A stretch of DNA of 37,207 nt from Bin55 sp028819195 (lineage in GTDB: Bacteria > Pseudomonadota > Gammaproteobacteria > Pseudomonadales > Azotimanducaceae), in NCBI GenBank assembly GCA_028819195.1, contig JAPPMF010000014.1, positions 1 to 37,207 on the forward strand, written 5' to 3'. Positions 1-7,524 of this stretch are shown piece by piece. The translations under genes and the position numbers were made by a program. The notes beneath the pieces are model-generated. The model was not told the DNA's origin and ran no database searches. It was given only the letters and a program-made list of their open reading frames with translations. Every line of letters begins with the position of its first letter. The stretch's first letter is position 1.

Positions 1-50
1 TAAATTTTTTTCAAATTTATTGTCTCAATCAATTTATACACACATTCCTT
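1..50 (-). repeat. Left copy of an inverted repeat shared with the right end of the window
   Basis: The reverse complement of 1-50 matches 37153-37202. The match is exact over the 21 bp of 30-50 versus 37153-37173, and the remaining 29 bp are mostly identical, including the shared TAAATTT and the run of seven A residues followed by TTTA. Similarity stops abruptly inside position 50, so the repeat has a sharp inner edge. It overlaps the last codons of the truncated methyltransferase, and the stop codon of that fragment lies inside the repeat. I infer a dispersed repeat, or the edge of a mobile element, that inserted into the methyltransferase. Its identity is unknown. Confidence 0.6.
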
Positions 51-313
51 AAGTATCGGTGTATCTGTGGGTGGTCTTCTTCAATCGTTTTCACCCATTC
101 ATCTTTTAAGTCCTCTTCACGAAAAATGTCTTCAAAGCTCGCACCTTCAGCGTGCGAACCTATTGGTGCCGTGAATTTTTTGTTTTTATTAAAAGGGGGA
201 TCAAGGTAAATTAAATCGATACAGCGAGAGTTGATACCTCTAAGTACATCAAGGTTGTCGTTGCAGAAGATGGTTCGATTGGCAACATTGCACTCGTTAG
301 TGAAGTCATTCAT
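29..313 (-). pseudogene. N-terminal fragment of a beta-class adenine-specific DNA methyltransferase
   Basis: This 94-residue reading frame begins ATG at 313 and resembles the start of type III or beta-class N6-adenine/N4-cytosine methyltransferases. It has the opening CNDNLDVLRGI and the catalytic motif IV, DPPFNKNKKF, preceded by a hydrophobic strand (IDLIYL). In beta-class enzymes the SAM-binding motif I (FxGxG) lies C-terminal to DPPF, and full proteins are several hundred residues long. Here everything after the HPQIHRYLRN segment is missing, and the frame stops at 29-31 inside the repeat shared with the other end of the window. It therefore cannot be an active enzyme on its own. I see no strong ribosome-binding site before the ATG. 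It is probably the remnant of a restriction-modification gene cut by a repeat or rearrangement. Confidence 0.7.
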
Positions 314-486
314 GTAAAGTAATTCTAGGAACTAGTTAGATTTATCAAGTTAGTATAGCGATTCTTCAGGTCTAGTGTGGTATCGTAGTTTTCGACATCA
401 AAAATTCTTGTTAGAACCTAGTGTTAACTCTGTTCCCCCTCGTCAAACCGATTACGGAAATTGTGGTCCGAACTTTCGGGTCTGCA

Positions 487-700
487 TCGCTTTGTTAGCC
501 CAAATGACGAAACAATCATTATTTTAGATGTCAAATATCGGCAAAACTGTTGAACAATTTGTCAATCCACGAGCTCTGAATTTGAAGAAGCTCTTAAAAC
601 ATAACTAGTTATTCTTTCGGGGACTTCGAATAACAGGTAAGACGAAGCTGATTCATTAAATTTTGCCTGATGTCTCGGTGGTTTTCGATTTACTCAACAT
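487..700 (+). pseudogene. Decayed 5' end of a DUF4143/AAA_14 ATPase gene (second copy of 7525-8691)
   Basis: From 528 the frame reads MSNIGKTVEQF, then PRALNLKKLLKHN, then an in-frame TAG at 606-608, then LFFRGLRITGKTKLIH. This is collinear with the better-preserved gene at 7525 (PRALNLKKHLEHN, S, LFLLGPRMTGKTTLIR). The Walker A glycine-lysine core (TGKT) is still readable, but the TAG, a TAA a little further on, and the loss of all sequence matching the downstream domains make it non-functional. DNA similarity extends upstream to about 487-500 (TTGTTAGC), so the leader that forms a perfect palindrome before the other copy was duplicated too, although the palindrome is degraded here. Beyond about 700 the similarity fades out. 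Confidence 0.75.
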
Positions 701-1048
701 AACCTTGAGATGATCTTTTCGTTTCAGTTGGGTGAAGCATAACGGCAAGCAAAGTCCAAGTTTATTGGCTACTGATCGTCACACATGGAATCTAAACAAA
801 CCTTTAAAAAACAGCGACAGACGATGACAGGTTGGAGCATGAGCAATTCTGTAACGAGTCAAGATATCTTACGTGGGTAAATAAAATGAGATTTCTTTCG
901 CTCAATCGTGACATTGGAGTAGGACAATTACTAGATCACACCAAAGGATTGAATACAGTTTGACGATAACAAGTCGCTCGACGGAAACAGTTTACATCCA
1001 AAAGACGAAACACTGTCAAAGTCAGTGATTCAAAGGAAAGTGGTAGAT
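701..1048. other. No supported gene
   Basis: This stretch separates the ATPase relic from the TIR gene. All frames are interrupted and I recognise no domain, tRNA or insertion-sequence motif. The 3' part of the ATPase gene would be expected here, but the similarity to 7700 onward is not readable. It must contain the promoter of the TIR gene. A purine-rich AAAGGAAA at 1032-1039 is the best ribosome-binding site. Confidence 0.4.
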
Positions 1049-2080
1049 GTGACGTTGCATCGTTTTGATGTCGCGTTATCTTTTCCGGGCGAGTACAGAT
1101 CTTACGTGGAGCAGGTAGCTGCGAACCTAGCTAAAGCATTGGGACCCAATGCGTGTTTCTACGATAGAAACTACCGAGCTCAGCTGGCCGTACCGAACTC
1201 TGACGTGTTGTTGCAGGAAATTTACCGAGAACGCTCTGAACTGGTGGTCGTCTTTATCTGCCGTGAGTACGAAGAGAAAAAGTGGTGTGGAATCGAGTGG
1301 CGAAAGATCCGAGAACGCGTTTCTGAGGGTGGGTCGACAGGGATCATGTATGTTCGTTTGGACTTGGGCGAAGTTAAGGGAATGACGACACTTGACGGTT
1401 ATGTTGACGCGCGCGAAGAAAGTCCTAAGTCAATTGCGTCATTGATTCTCGAGCAGCTTCAAGTAGTCAAGTCGCGAAGGGAGGAAAACTTTGAATGGTC
1501 GGAATTTCTTGCAGGTCACGAGAAGCTGGGCACAGAAGGGCGGTATGCCCGGGAGTTTGAACCTAAACCCAATCGAAAACTAATCGCCGCTGTTGAAGCA
1601 CTCTGGAAGTCAGTCAAAATTTGTCAGGACACCTACTTGGGAGCTATGACGACACTCTATGTACTGACGGCCAGAGAGTTGGACGATTTGTTCCAAGGCC
1701 GGCGCGATTGGAAAGGTGAGCTGGCATACATGCTTGAAGAATACCGGGATGACAGTTTCTTCATCAGTAAGATCGCTGAGATTAATAAACCACTGACCGG
1801 TGTAGAAGAGCTTTATGTTAGTAAGAGACTTTGGGAACTTTACCAGAGAATCTTACAGGTACATGGCCGGATAGGTGTTCTGTTACAACAGTCTTTCTCA
1901 AACGGCTCGTACGTAGACTGGAGAAAAGACAAAGCTACACTGACACTGTTAAGTCAGTATTTGGACGACAAACGATTGACGGCAGCCACAACCCGGACAC
2001 TAGGTGGGATGAGGGAGGTTGTAGATTGGTTTGTCAATGAATTTCTTAATGAGGCACGAAGTCAGCTAGAAATCAAATGA
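1049..2080 (+). CDS. TIR-domain protein, probable NAD-consuming defence effector
   Basis: The N-terminal 130 residues or so form a TIR domain. It opens with FDVALSFPGE, followed by a helix (SYVEQVAANLAKAL), FYD.NY, the strand LVVVFICREY, and the W-C-x-x-E helix start KKWCGIEWRKI. The glutamate (codon 1295-1297) corresponds to the catalytic glutamate of NAD-hydrolysing TIR domains. About 190 residues of predicted helix follow, with no domain I recognise; this part could be the sensor or oligomerisation region. I place the start at GTG 1049, about 9 nt after AAAGGAAA, giving 343 residues; GTG 1025 and GTG 1040 are in-frame alternatives. A sampled line (1081-1140) is 50% G+C, against 40% for 4021-4080 in the neighbouring gene, so it may have been acquired separately. 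Bacterial TIR proteins commonly act in anti-phage abortive infection. That role is inferred here from family and neighbours. Confidence 0.8.
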   Translation: MTLHRFDVALSFPGEYRSYVEQVAANLAKALGPNACFYDRNYRAQLAVPNSDVLLQEIYRERSELVVVFICREYEEKKWCGIEWRKIRERVSEGGSTGIMYVRLDLGEVKGMTTLDGYVDAREESPKSIASLILEQLQVVKSRREENFEWSEFLAGHEKLGTEGRYAREFEPKPNRKLIAAVEALWKSVKICQDTYLGAMTTLYVLTARELDDLFQGRRDWKGELAYMLEEYRDDSFFISKIAEINKPLTGVEELYVSKRLWELYQRILQVHGRIGVLLQQSFSNGSYVDWRKDKATLTLLSQYLDDKRLTAATTRTLGGMREVVDWFVNEFLNEARSQLEIK

Positions 2081-2440
2081 GTTGTACTTGATGTCTGGAG
2101 ACTCTCACTGTTTACCGGGTCAAAGCCTTTGTACAATCCGCTCCATTTGAACTCTACACCAAATAAAGCCCGATTTCAGACTACACAATTGAAAAGTGTA
2201 TTTTTTAGAGCATCGCGAACACTCGCAAAGAACCAAGTGTCACAATTATGTATCCAGACTTGAAACTTCTCAACATTGAAATTGAAGATCGCTAGCTTTT
2301 TGGTTCCGATCCAGTTAGTCTTCTGATTGTGTCAAAGTGCTTTGTTTATGTTGTTTTCGTATGTGATTTTTACACTATGGTATTTGCTGGAAACGGTGGC
2401 ACTATTATTTGTTAGTAACTATCTTTGATTACAGAAAATT
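2081..2440. other. Intergenic stretch without a recognisable gene
   Basis: This A+T-rich stretch between the TIR gene and the methyltransferase promoter region shows no frame longer than a few dozen codons, no convincing terminator hairpin with a T-run, and no similarity to the other relics in the window. It may contain decayed sequence. Confidence 0.4.
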
Positions 2441-2507
2441 TATAATTTCACCGTTATGAAATTCCAATCGTTAAGCGCTTAGTTACTTTTTTACGGATAG
2501 GAATTTC
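2441..2507 (+). promoter_or_regulatory. Putative promoter/operator region of the cytosine methyltransferase operon
   Basis: A perfect TATAAT hexamer lies at 2441-2446. Just downstream is an 8-bp inverted repeat, GAAATTCC at 2458-2465 and GGAATTTC at 2500-2507, enclosing a 10-bp palindrome TAAGCGCTTA at 2472-2481. The methyltransferase start is at 2524. Restriction-modification operons are often controlled by dyad operators near the methyltransferase start, bound by a controller protein or by the methyltransferase itself. No controller gene is visible in the window. I could not find a good -35 box at the usual spacing, so the promoter assignment is tentative. The symmetry itself is seen directly. 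Confidence 0.4.
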
Positions 2508-2523
2508 AGAATCTCCATCTACG

Positions 2524-3603
2524 TTGTCGACCGTTAATTTGAAGAATGATATAACCCACCAACCGAACACGCATATCTCAGCGTTTGATGTATTTTGCGG
2601 AGTAGGTGGATTAGCTTATGGGTTAAGGTCAGCAGGCATAAACATCGTCGGAGGACTCGATATTGATAAGACTTGCGAGTTCGCTTTTGAGCACAACTGT
2701 TCTGCACCATTTTTTCACACCGATGTAGCTGAAACTACTTTCGGTGATATCGCTTCATTATTTGAGCGTGCTAAATACCGAATTCTTGTCGGTTGTGCCC
2801 CATGCCAACCATTTTCCGCAATGTCGAATAGCTCAAGAAAAGAAGTTGAGCAAATGAAATGGTCAGCACTTCCAGAATTTTCACGACTAATTTCGGAAGG
2901 TCAGCCTCATGTTGTTTTTATGGAAAACGTTCCACGGTTACAACGACACGAAGTGTTTACTCAATTTTTGAATCAACTAAAAAGCAATGACTACAAAGTT
3001 ACTATGAATGTTGTGAATTGTTCCGATTATGGTGTACCCCAGACACGTCGGCGATTGGTACTTCTTGCGTCTAAGCTGGGGAAAATAAATATACCTACTA
3101 AAGTGTCTTTCATACCAACAGTAAGGGAGACCATAGAAGGTTTACCTCAACTTCGAAATGGAGAACATGATCCATCGGACCCTTTGCATCAATGCAGCAA
3201 GCTTTCCACTTTAAACCTACGCCGCATACGCGCTTCAACACCAGGTGGTTCATGGAATATATGGCCTACAAACTTAAGACCAGAGTGCTACCTTAGACCA
3301 AGCGGCAAAAGCTTTCATAACGTCTATGGTCGAATGAAGTGGGATACACTTTCTCCAACACTCACTACCCAGTTTTTCAGGTATGGGACAGGTCGCTTTG
3401 GACATCCCGAACAAGATCGTGCCCTTAGTTTAAGGGAAGGAGCGTTGCTTCAAACATTTCCTTACACCTTTAAGTTTGTCCACTCGGCAGAAACTTGTAC
3501 GTTTACTCGTGTCGGAGCACACATCGGCAATGCGGTACCACCCCAACTAGCTCTAATTTTTGGAAGAGAAATAATCAAACACATTGAGGAGTTTGGTGAA
3601 TAA
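2524..3603 (+). CDS. DNA (cytosine-5-)-methyltransferase of a restriction-modification system
   Basis: This 359-residue protein transfers a methyl group from S-adenosylmethionine to C5 of cytosine in DNA. The canonical motifs are in order: motif I FDVFCGVGGL (residues 21-30), motif IV GCAPCQPFS with the nucleophile Cys94, motif VI ENV around Glu134, motif VIII QTRRRL (173-178), a target-recognition region ending near PTLTTQFFRYG, and motif X IGNAVPP from residue 334. All catalytic residues are present and the length is normal for a single-domain Dcm-type enzyme, so it should be active. The start is TTG at 2524 and there is no clear ribosome-binding site. The 3' end overlaps the start of the GHKL ATPase gene, which strongly suggests one operon. 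The methylase probably marks host DNA against the nuclease activity of the downstream protein. The recognition sequence cannot be read from the sequence. Confidence 0.93.
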   Translation: MSTVNLKNDITHQPNTHISAFDVFCGVGGLAYGLRSAGINIVGGLDIDKTCEFAFEHNCSAPFFHTDVAETTFGDIASLFERAKYRILVGCAPCQPFSAMSNSSRKEVEQMKWSALPEFSRLISEGQPHVVFMENVPRLQRHEVFTQFLNQLKSNDYKVTMNVVNCSDYGVPQTRRRLVLLASKLGKINIPTKVSFIPTVRETIEGLPQLRNGEHDPSDPLHQCSKLSTLNLRRIRASTPGGSWNIWPTNLRPECYLRPSGKSFHNVYGRMKWDTLSPTLTTQFFRYGTGRFGHPEQDRALSLREGALLQTFPYTFKFVHSAETCTFTRVGAHIGNAVPPQLALIFGREIIKHIEEFGE

Positions 3604-5581
3604 GCTCTATAAAGCAGTCGAACCATATGTGTTGGACATTGACCTTAATGTTCTCAACCATCTCGGATTAAATCTCTACAGTAGTGTGCCAGCTGTACTC
3701 TCAGAGTTGGTGGCTAACGCATGGGACGCAGATGCGACTCAGGTAGACATTCGTATCACGCGATCCAAGGACACAGGACAACCTGTATCCATAACTGTAG
3801 TGGATAATGGAATTGGGATGAGCGATGGAGATTTACGCAAAAAGTATCTTACCATCGGATATCAGAGACGACATACTCAAAATGGAGATTTAACTCCTGT
3901 TTTTCGTCGCAAAGTAATGGGTCGAAAAGGCATTGGTAAGCTATCGGCGTTTTCGATTGCCCGAAAAATTGATATTTTTACAAGACTTGAGAATGGTGAT
4001 CCAACAGCGATTCGATTGGATGTGAACAAGATTAAACAAGCTATTAAGGGAAAACGACCTTACAATCCTGAGCCCATTGACGAAACCAACGCGATATGCC
4101 TGTCTAATGCAGGAACAGAACTCCACCTCTACGATCTGAATCGTCGAGTGGTGAGTTCATTAGACGAACGCTTAGCTGTTCGTTTATCTCGTCGTTTTTC
4201 AATACAAAGTGAAGAATTTAAAGTTTACTTTAACGATGAACCACTAGATTTGCGGTATAGTCATATTTTTCCAAAAATCGAATATGCGTTAACTTATGGA
4301 GATGTTAGTTCACTACCACTTAAATGCGTTGAAGATCAACTTGTTAAACGATCACAGGTTATTAAGGTAAAGGAACATGACTACGAAATCAAAGGGTGGA
4401 TTGGTTTAGTTTCTGAATCTGGAGATTTGCAGGACCCAAACGATAATCTCAACAGAATCTCGGTACTCGTTAGGGGGAAAATGGGCATTGAAAACATACT
4501 AGATGTGTCTCGAGACGCTGGACTCTACACTAAATACATTATTGGAGAGCTAGAGGCAGACTTTCTTGATTTCTCCGATCAGGACGACATTGCAACATCA
4601 AATCGTCAAGATTTTGTTCAGTCTGATTTAAGAATTAAAGCATTACAAGAATTTGTCGAGAAAGAGCTCAAATACCTAAGAACAGAAAGAGCGAAATATA
4701 AAGAAAAAACAGGAACACAAAGTGCGACGGTTATACCCGAAGTCAATGACTGGTTCAAAAGTCTAGGTAAGAGTGGAAAAAACGTTGCTCAAAGATTGTT
4801 TGGGAAAATTTATCAAATAGATGTTGATCCGGTTCATCGCAAGACTCTGCTGAAACACAGTATTCTTGCTTTTGAGCATTTAAGTCTTCAAGATAAGCTC
4901 AATGAATTAGCAAGTTTGAGTATGGAGTCCTTGGAAAGTGTGATCCAATTGTTTTCGGAATTAGATAGCATAGAGGCGACTTGGTATCATGAAATCACGC
5001 GAGGCAGACTTGAAGTCATCGAAAAACTGTCAAAACACATTGAAGACGATGTAGTTGAAAAAATAATTCAAAAGCACATATACGACCATTTGTGGTTATT
5101 GGATCCATCTTGGGACCGTGCCACAGAAATGCCTACGTTGGAAAAGACAGTAAAAGCTGCGTTTGAACGAGTCTCCAAAAATCTGACTCCAGAGGAAAAG
5201 CGTGCGAGAATAGATATACGATACAAAAAGACATCAGGCAAACACTGCATCATAGAACTGAAACGAGCATCTATAGAAGTGTCAGATTCAGATCTTATTG
5301 CACAAGTCAAAAAGTATTACCGAGCACTGGAAAAACAACTGCAAGAGGCTGAAGAACAAGGGGAAATCGAGGTGATATGCATAGTCGGGAAAAAGTTGAA
5401 TGAATGGGATACAACTGAACACACGAAAGACTCAATAGACGCCCTGAAAGCGAAAAACATTAGAGTGGTCTTATATAAGTCTTTGATTAAAGATGCAGAA
5501 AACGCTTACGCCGCTTATCTAGAGAAAAACAAGGAGAAAAATAAGATCCAAAACATACTAAAGGCGATCGACGATAGCTAG
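3596..5581 (+). CDS. MORC/MutL-like GHKL ATPase with C-terminal PD-(D/E)xK-type nuclease motif
   Basis: This 661-residue protein starts with a GHKL (gyrase, Hsp90, histidine kinase, MutL) ATPase. The N-box is ELVANAWDAD (Glu37, Asn41, Asp44), the G1 box is VDNGIGM with Asp70, and the G2 box is GRKGIGK at 109-115. A transducer-like middle region follows, then a helical segment. Near the C terminus R-x-D-I (Asp540) and IELKR (Glu554-x-Lys556) form a D...ExK arrangement typical of restriction-endonuclease-fold nucleases. GHKL ATPases of this type, fused or linked to nucleases and paired with DNA methyltransferases, were described as the restriction-linked relatives of eukaryotic MORC proteins. 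The likely start is GTG 3596, preceded by GAGGAG at 3586-3591 and overlapping the methylase stop at 3601-3603; TTG 3584 is an alternative. The role as the restriction subunit is inferred. Confidence 0.8.
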   Translation: MNKLYKAVEPYVLDIDLNVLNHLGLNLYSSVPAVLSELVANAWDADATQVDIRITRSKDTGQPVSITVVDNGIGMSDGDLRKKYLTIGYQRRHTQNGDLTPVFRRKVMGRKGIGKLSAFSIARKIDIFTRLENGDPTAIRLDVNKIKQAIKGKRPYNPEPIDETNAICLSNAGTELHLYDLNRRVVSSLDERLAVRLSRRFSIQSEEFKVYFNDEPLDLRYSHIFPKIEYALTYGDVSSLPLKCVEDQLVKRSQVIKVKEHDYEIKGWIGLVSESGDLQDPNDNLNRISVLVRGKMGIENILDVSRDAGLYTKYIIGELEADFLDFSDQDDIATSNRQDFVQSDLRIKALQEFVEKELKYLRTERAKYKEKTGTQSATVIPEVNDWFKSLGKSGKNVAQRLFGKIYQIDVDPVHRKTLLKHSILAFEHLSLQDKLNELASLSMESLESVIQLFSELDSIEATWYHEITRGRLEVIEKLSKHIEDDVVEKIIQKHIYDHLWLLDPSWDRATEMPTLEKTVKAAFERVSKNLTPEEKRARIDIRYKKTSGKHCIIELKRASIEVSDSDLIAQVKKYYRALEKQLQEAEEQGEIEVICIVGKKLNEWDTTEHTKDSIDALKAKNIRVVLYKSLIKDAENAYAAYLEKNKEKNKIQNILKAIDDS

Positions 5582-5589
5582 AAGAAGTC

Positions 5590-5870
5590 GGTCACACAGG
5601 GACAGTATGCATACACAACAAAGGTTTCCACCTCGGGGCTTTAGGTATGTCGTTTCTACCATCTCGGAATATCCTTTCAAACCATCACCGACAACTATCA
5701 AGTTTCCCTCCAATTTCTGGGCAGCCTTCAAATCGTTCAGTGCAGCTGATCAAAACTTGTCCCCTTCGTGCTCACTAAGCCAGAATCCAAGGATGTCTAT
5801 GTACCTTGATGCATCCGCGCTGATTGCAAAATAAATTGTCCTCGTCGCATGCGAACCAGCCTCGCATATC
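5590..5870 (-). pseudogene. Relic of an IS256 (Mutator)-family transposase
   Basis: Read on the minus strand, this stretch gives IYFAIS, then DILGFWLSEHEGDKF, an in-frame TGA at 5750-5752, then SAALNDLKAA, LIVVGDGLKGYSEMVE and CCVCILSL. These match the central catalytic region of IS256-type transposases, where one expects VLGFWLGE, KFW..L.ELK, VDGLKGFPEAI and LC.VH. The tryptophan after KF has become a stop, part of the segment between IYFAI and LGFWL is deleted, and both the N-terminal and C-terminal thirds are gone. The C-terminal break lies only a few bases from the stop of the GHKL gene at 5581, so the element or its loss defines the right edge of the restriction module. No terminal inverted repeats are recognisable. 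Confidence 0.75.
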
Positions 5871-5892
5871 ATCTTTCTACACAGAACTTTGA

Positions 5893-6142
5893 ACAGACAA
5901 CGATGAACAAGCAGTAATCAATGTTGTTAACTCCTTTCAGAACTACTTCTCGAACTTTGAATCACGATTCTGGTCGGCCGAACTCATTGTTTGAATACAG
6001 TAGGACGCTGAATCCTTAGAAAATCGTTTTCTAAACCATCTCTCCGAAGATGAAGATCAAACTCGCAAACTCGGATTTGCTAACATCGAACTATTTTCGC
6101 TGGTTAATCCTACAAATCATTTTGTAGATCTGTCCCCTAGGG
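5893..6142 (+). pseudogene. Possible C-terminal relic of an unknown gene
   Basis: One plus-strand frame reads as plausible protein over about 80 codons (INVVNSFQNYF, ESRFWSAELIV, ESLENRFLNHLSEDED, GFANIELFSLVNP) except for TGA at 5992-5994 and TAG at 6001-6003. I do not recognise it, and the frame has no credible start. It could equally be a chance open stretch, but the amino-acid composition is more protein-like than that of the other frames. It overlaps the end of the convergent gene at 6137. Confidence 0.25.
6110..6127 (-). terminator. Hairpin beyond the stop of the 6137-6733 gene
   Basis: CTACAAA (6110-6116) and TTTGTAG (6121-6127) pair perfectly around a 4-nt loop, just past the stop of the minus-strand gene. 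There is no clear U-run on the transcribed side, so intrinsic termination is uncertain. A CCCCTAGGGG palindrome at 6134-6143 lies next to it and overlaps the stop codon. Confidence 0.3.
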
Positions 6143-6733
6143 GGGAGGCGAACTGTTTTGAAAACTTTTAGCTTTGTTTTCCTTTAACTTTTTGACGCGT
6201 TTTCTAAACTCCTGTACCGCCTCATCTGACCCAACCAGTTTAACGGTTTTCACAATCGACGAATCTTCGCGGGAGAACTCAAACTTTAATTCTTCACTCT
6301 TGGCTAGTTTGTTGAGTACTTCTTCTGGTTTGTAGTGTGTTTCCAGCTTTGTATTTGACTCGTTTCTGTCGGTGGATACCCAGTAAACCAAAAGATTATT
6401 GACTTCATAGGAAACTACAATGTTTGAACTTGAAGCTCTTGGTTCGTGGTTCAAAACGTAATCTTCTATATCCAAATTGAAGAGTACGTCGACGAAAACT
6501 TCATCAGGGTCGTCATTCGATACATTGACTGTAATTTCACCGTCTTTCGATTCACACTTCATCCGTGTTTTTGATAGATTTTCGTATTTGACCTCGTCGA
6601 TTTCAGTTACAACATTGTGAACCACACATTCGTCAAAAACCTTTTCGTTTATCGTTTTTTCGACCCATTCACTATGAATAGAAGTCGCGGTTACAAAGAG
6701 CACAATGATTAGTAATTTCGATTTGAGTTTCAT
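6137..6733 (-). CDS. Secreted small protein, paralogue of the 25532-26182 product
   Basis: This 198-residue protein of unknown function has an N-terminal signal peptide (lysines, then a hydrophobic stretch LLIIVLFVTATSI), so it is probably exported. The mature part is acidic and shares three landmarks, in the same order, with the protein at 25532: VFDECVV near the mature N terminus, a KCES segment about 25-30 residues later, and EFRKRVKKLKEN near the C terminus. The two cysteines are the only ones and are conserved between the two proteins, so they may form a disulfide. The start is ATG 6733 with AGGTG about 7 nt upstream. The C terminus is short, hydrophilic and proline-rich. There is no co-oriented neighbour, so the gene is probably transcribed alone. 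I do not recognise the family. Confidence 0.75.
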   Translation of the reverse strand: MKLKSKLLIIVLFVTATSIHSEWVEKTINEKVFDECVVHNVVTEIDEVKYENLSKTRMKCESKDGEITVNVSNDDPDEVFVDVLFNLDIEDYVLNHEPRASSSNIVVSYEVNNLLVYWVSTDRNESNTKLETHYKPEEVLNKLAKSEELKFEFSREDSSIVKTVKLVGSDEAVQEFRKRVKKLKENKAKSFQNSSPPP

Positions 6734-7282
6734 TGGTAAACACCTGACTAGTAAGTGTATTCTCTATTGAAGGGGAGTTTACTTCAATTCAACATTTTAC
6801 ATTCCTAATTCAACAAAGTCAAAGAGGTCAGCGAAATCTGACTTTATTTAAATTTATTTGGGTAATTTTTAGGGTATTTGTGGGTGTATGACCGAAGCAC
6901 GGCACTTTTACTAGGGCCGAACTTTGTATTTGGACGATGGTACCAGTCGTACCTTGAAGCGTGTTCGAGTACCAATTAATGCAATGTTCCTATCACAGAA
7001 TGGAACAACTAACTTACGATTTGGCTTTGTATCATGTTATGAAGCTACATCTCAATGTTTTTTCATAATTTCGGCGACGTATGTGTGCTGTGTGAGCAGT
7101 CCTGAAATTGCATTACAGCTAATATTCTGCGTGTTGATCTAACAGAGAAAAACCTAGTCGATAGCTACTATCATGTTTTCATGATTGGCTACAAGAGTAT
7201 TAAGTTAAACACTTAAAAAGAAGCGACCGTGTTGAAGGATTTAGTCGCGGTTGAATTCTTAAATATGCTACCAATGTTGACT
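6734..7282. other. Intergenic stretch without a supported gene
   Basis: The left part must carry the promoter of the minus-strand gene starting at 6733. A 72-codon open frame at 6924-7142 has no ribosome-binding site and no protein-like composition. No RNA gene is recognisable. Confidence 0.4.
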
Positions 7283-7306
7283 TCACTTGCATGAAGTGAT
7301 TTTTTT
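7283..7306 (+). terminator. Intrinsic-terminator-like hairpin
   Basis: TCACTT (7283-7288), loop GCATG, AAGTGA (7294-7299), immediately followed by seven T residues (7300-7306). This is the classic form of a plus-strand Rho-independent terminator with a short stem. No intact plus-strand gene ends just before it, so it may be left over from a deleted gene. Confidence 0.45.
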
Positions 7307-7486
7307 AATCCAATAACCACACCCGTAGTTGAGGTATCAAGATGTCAAGTACTTGGTAGATTACTCAGAGACACGTTGGAATTAAGTTAGTTTACCATGT
7401 GTAACTTGATCAAAGGTTCCATCAGAATTCAGAGTGGTCCAGAGTTCTAGATTAGTGTGAATTTTCTGCGCCTATATCAACTTGTT

Positions 7487-7519
7487 AGCTTAAATGACAA
7501 TATAATTGTCATTTAAGCT
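7487..7519. promoter_or_regulatory. Perfect 15-bp inverted repeat before the DUF4143 ATPase gene
   Basis: AGCTTAAATGACAAT (7487-7501) and its exact reverse complement (7505-7519) flank a 3-nt spacer and end 5 bp before the ATG at 7525. A third copy of the core TTAAATGAC overlaps the start codon. A degraded version of the same leader sits before the relic copy at about 492-528, so the leader travelled with the gene. It could be an operator, a cruciform, or an RNA hairpin that masks the start codon. Sequence alone cannot separate these. Confidence 0.5.
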
Positions 7520-7524
7520 GTTAA

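Noticed and set aside
5607..5834. 75-codon plus-strand frame
   Set aside because: The opposite strand reads as an IS256-type transposase relic, which explains the open frame.
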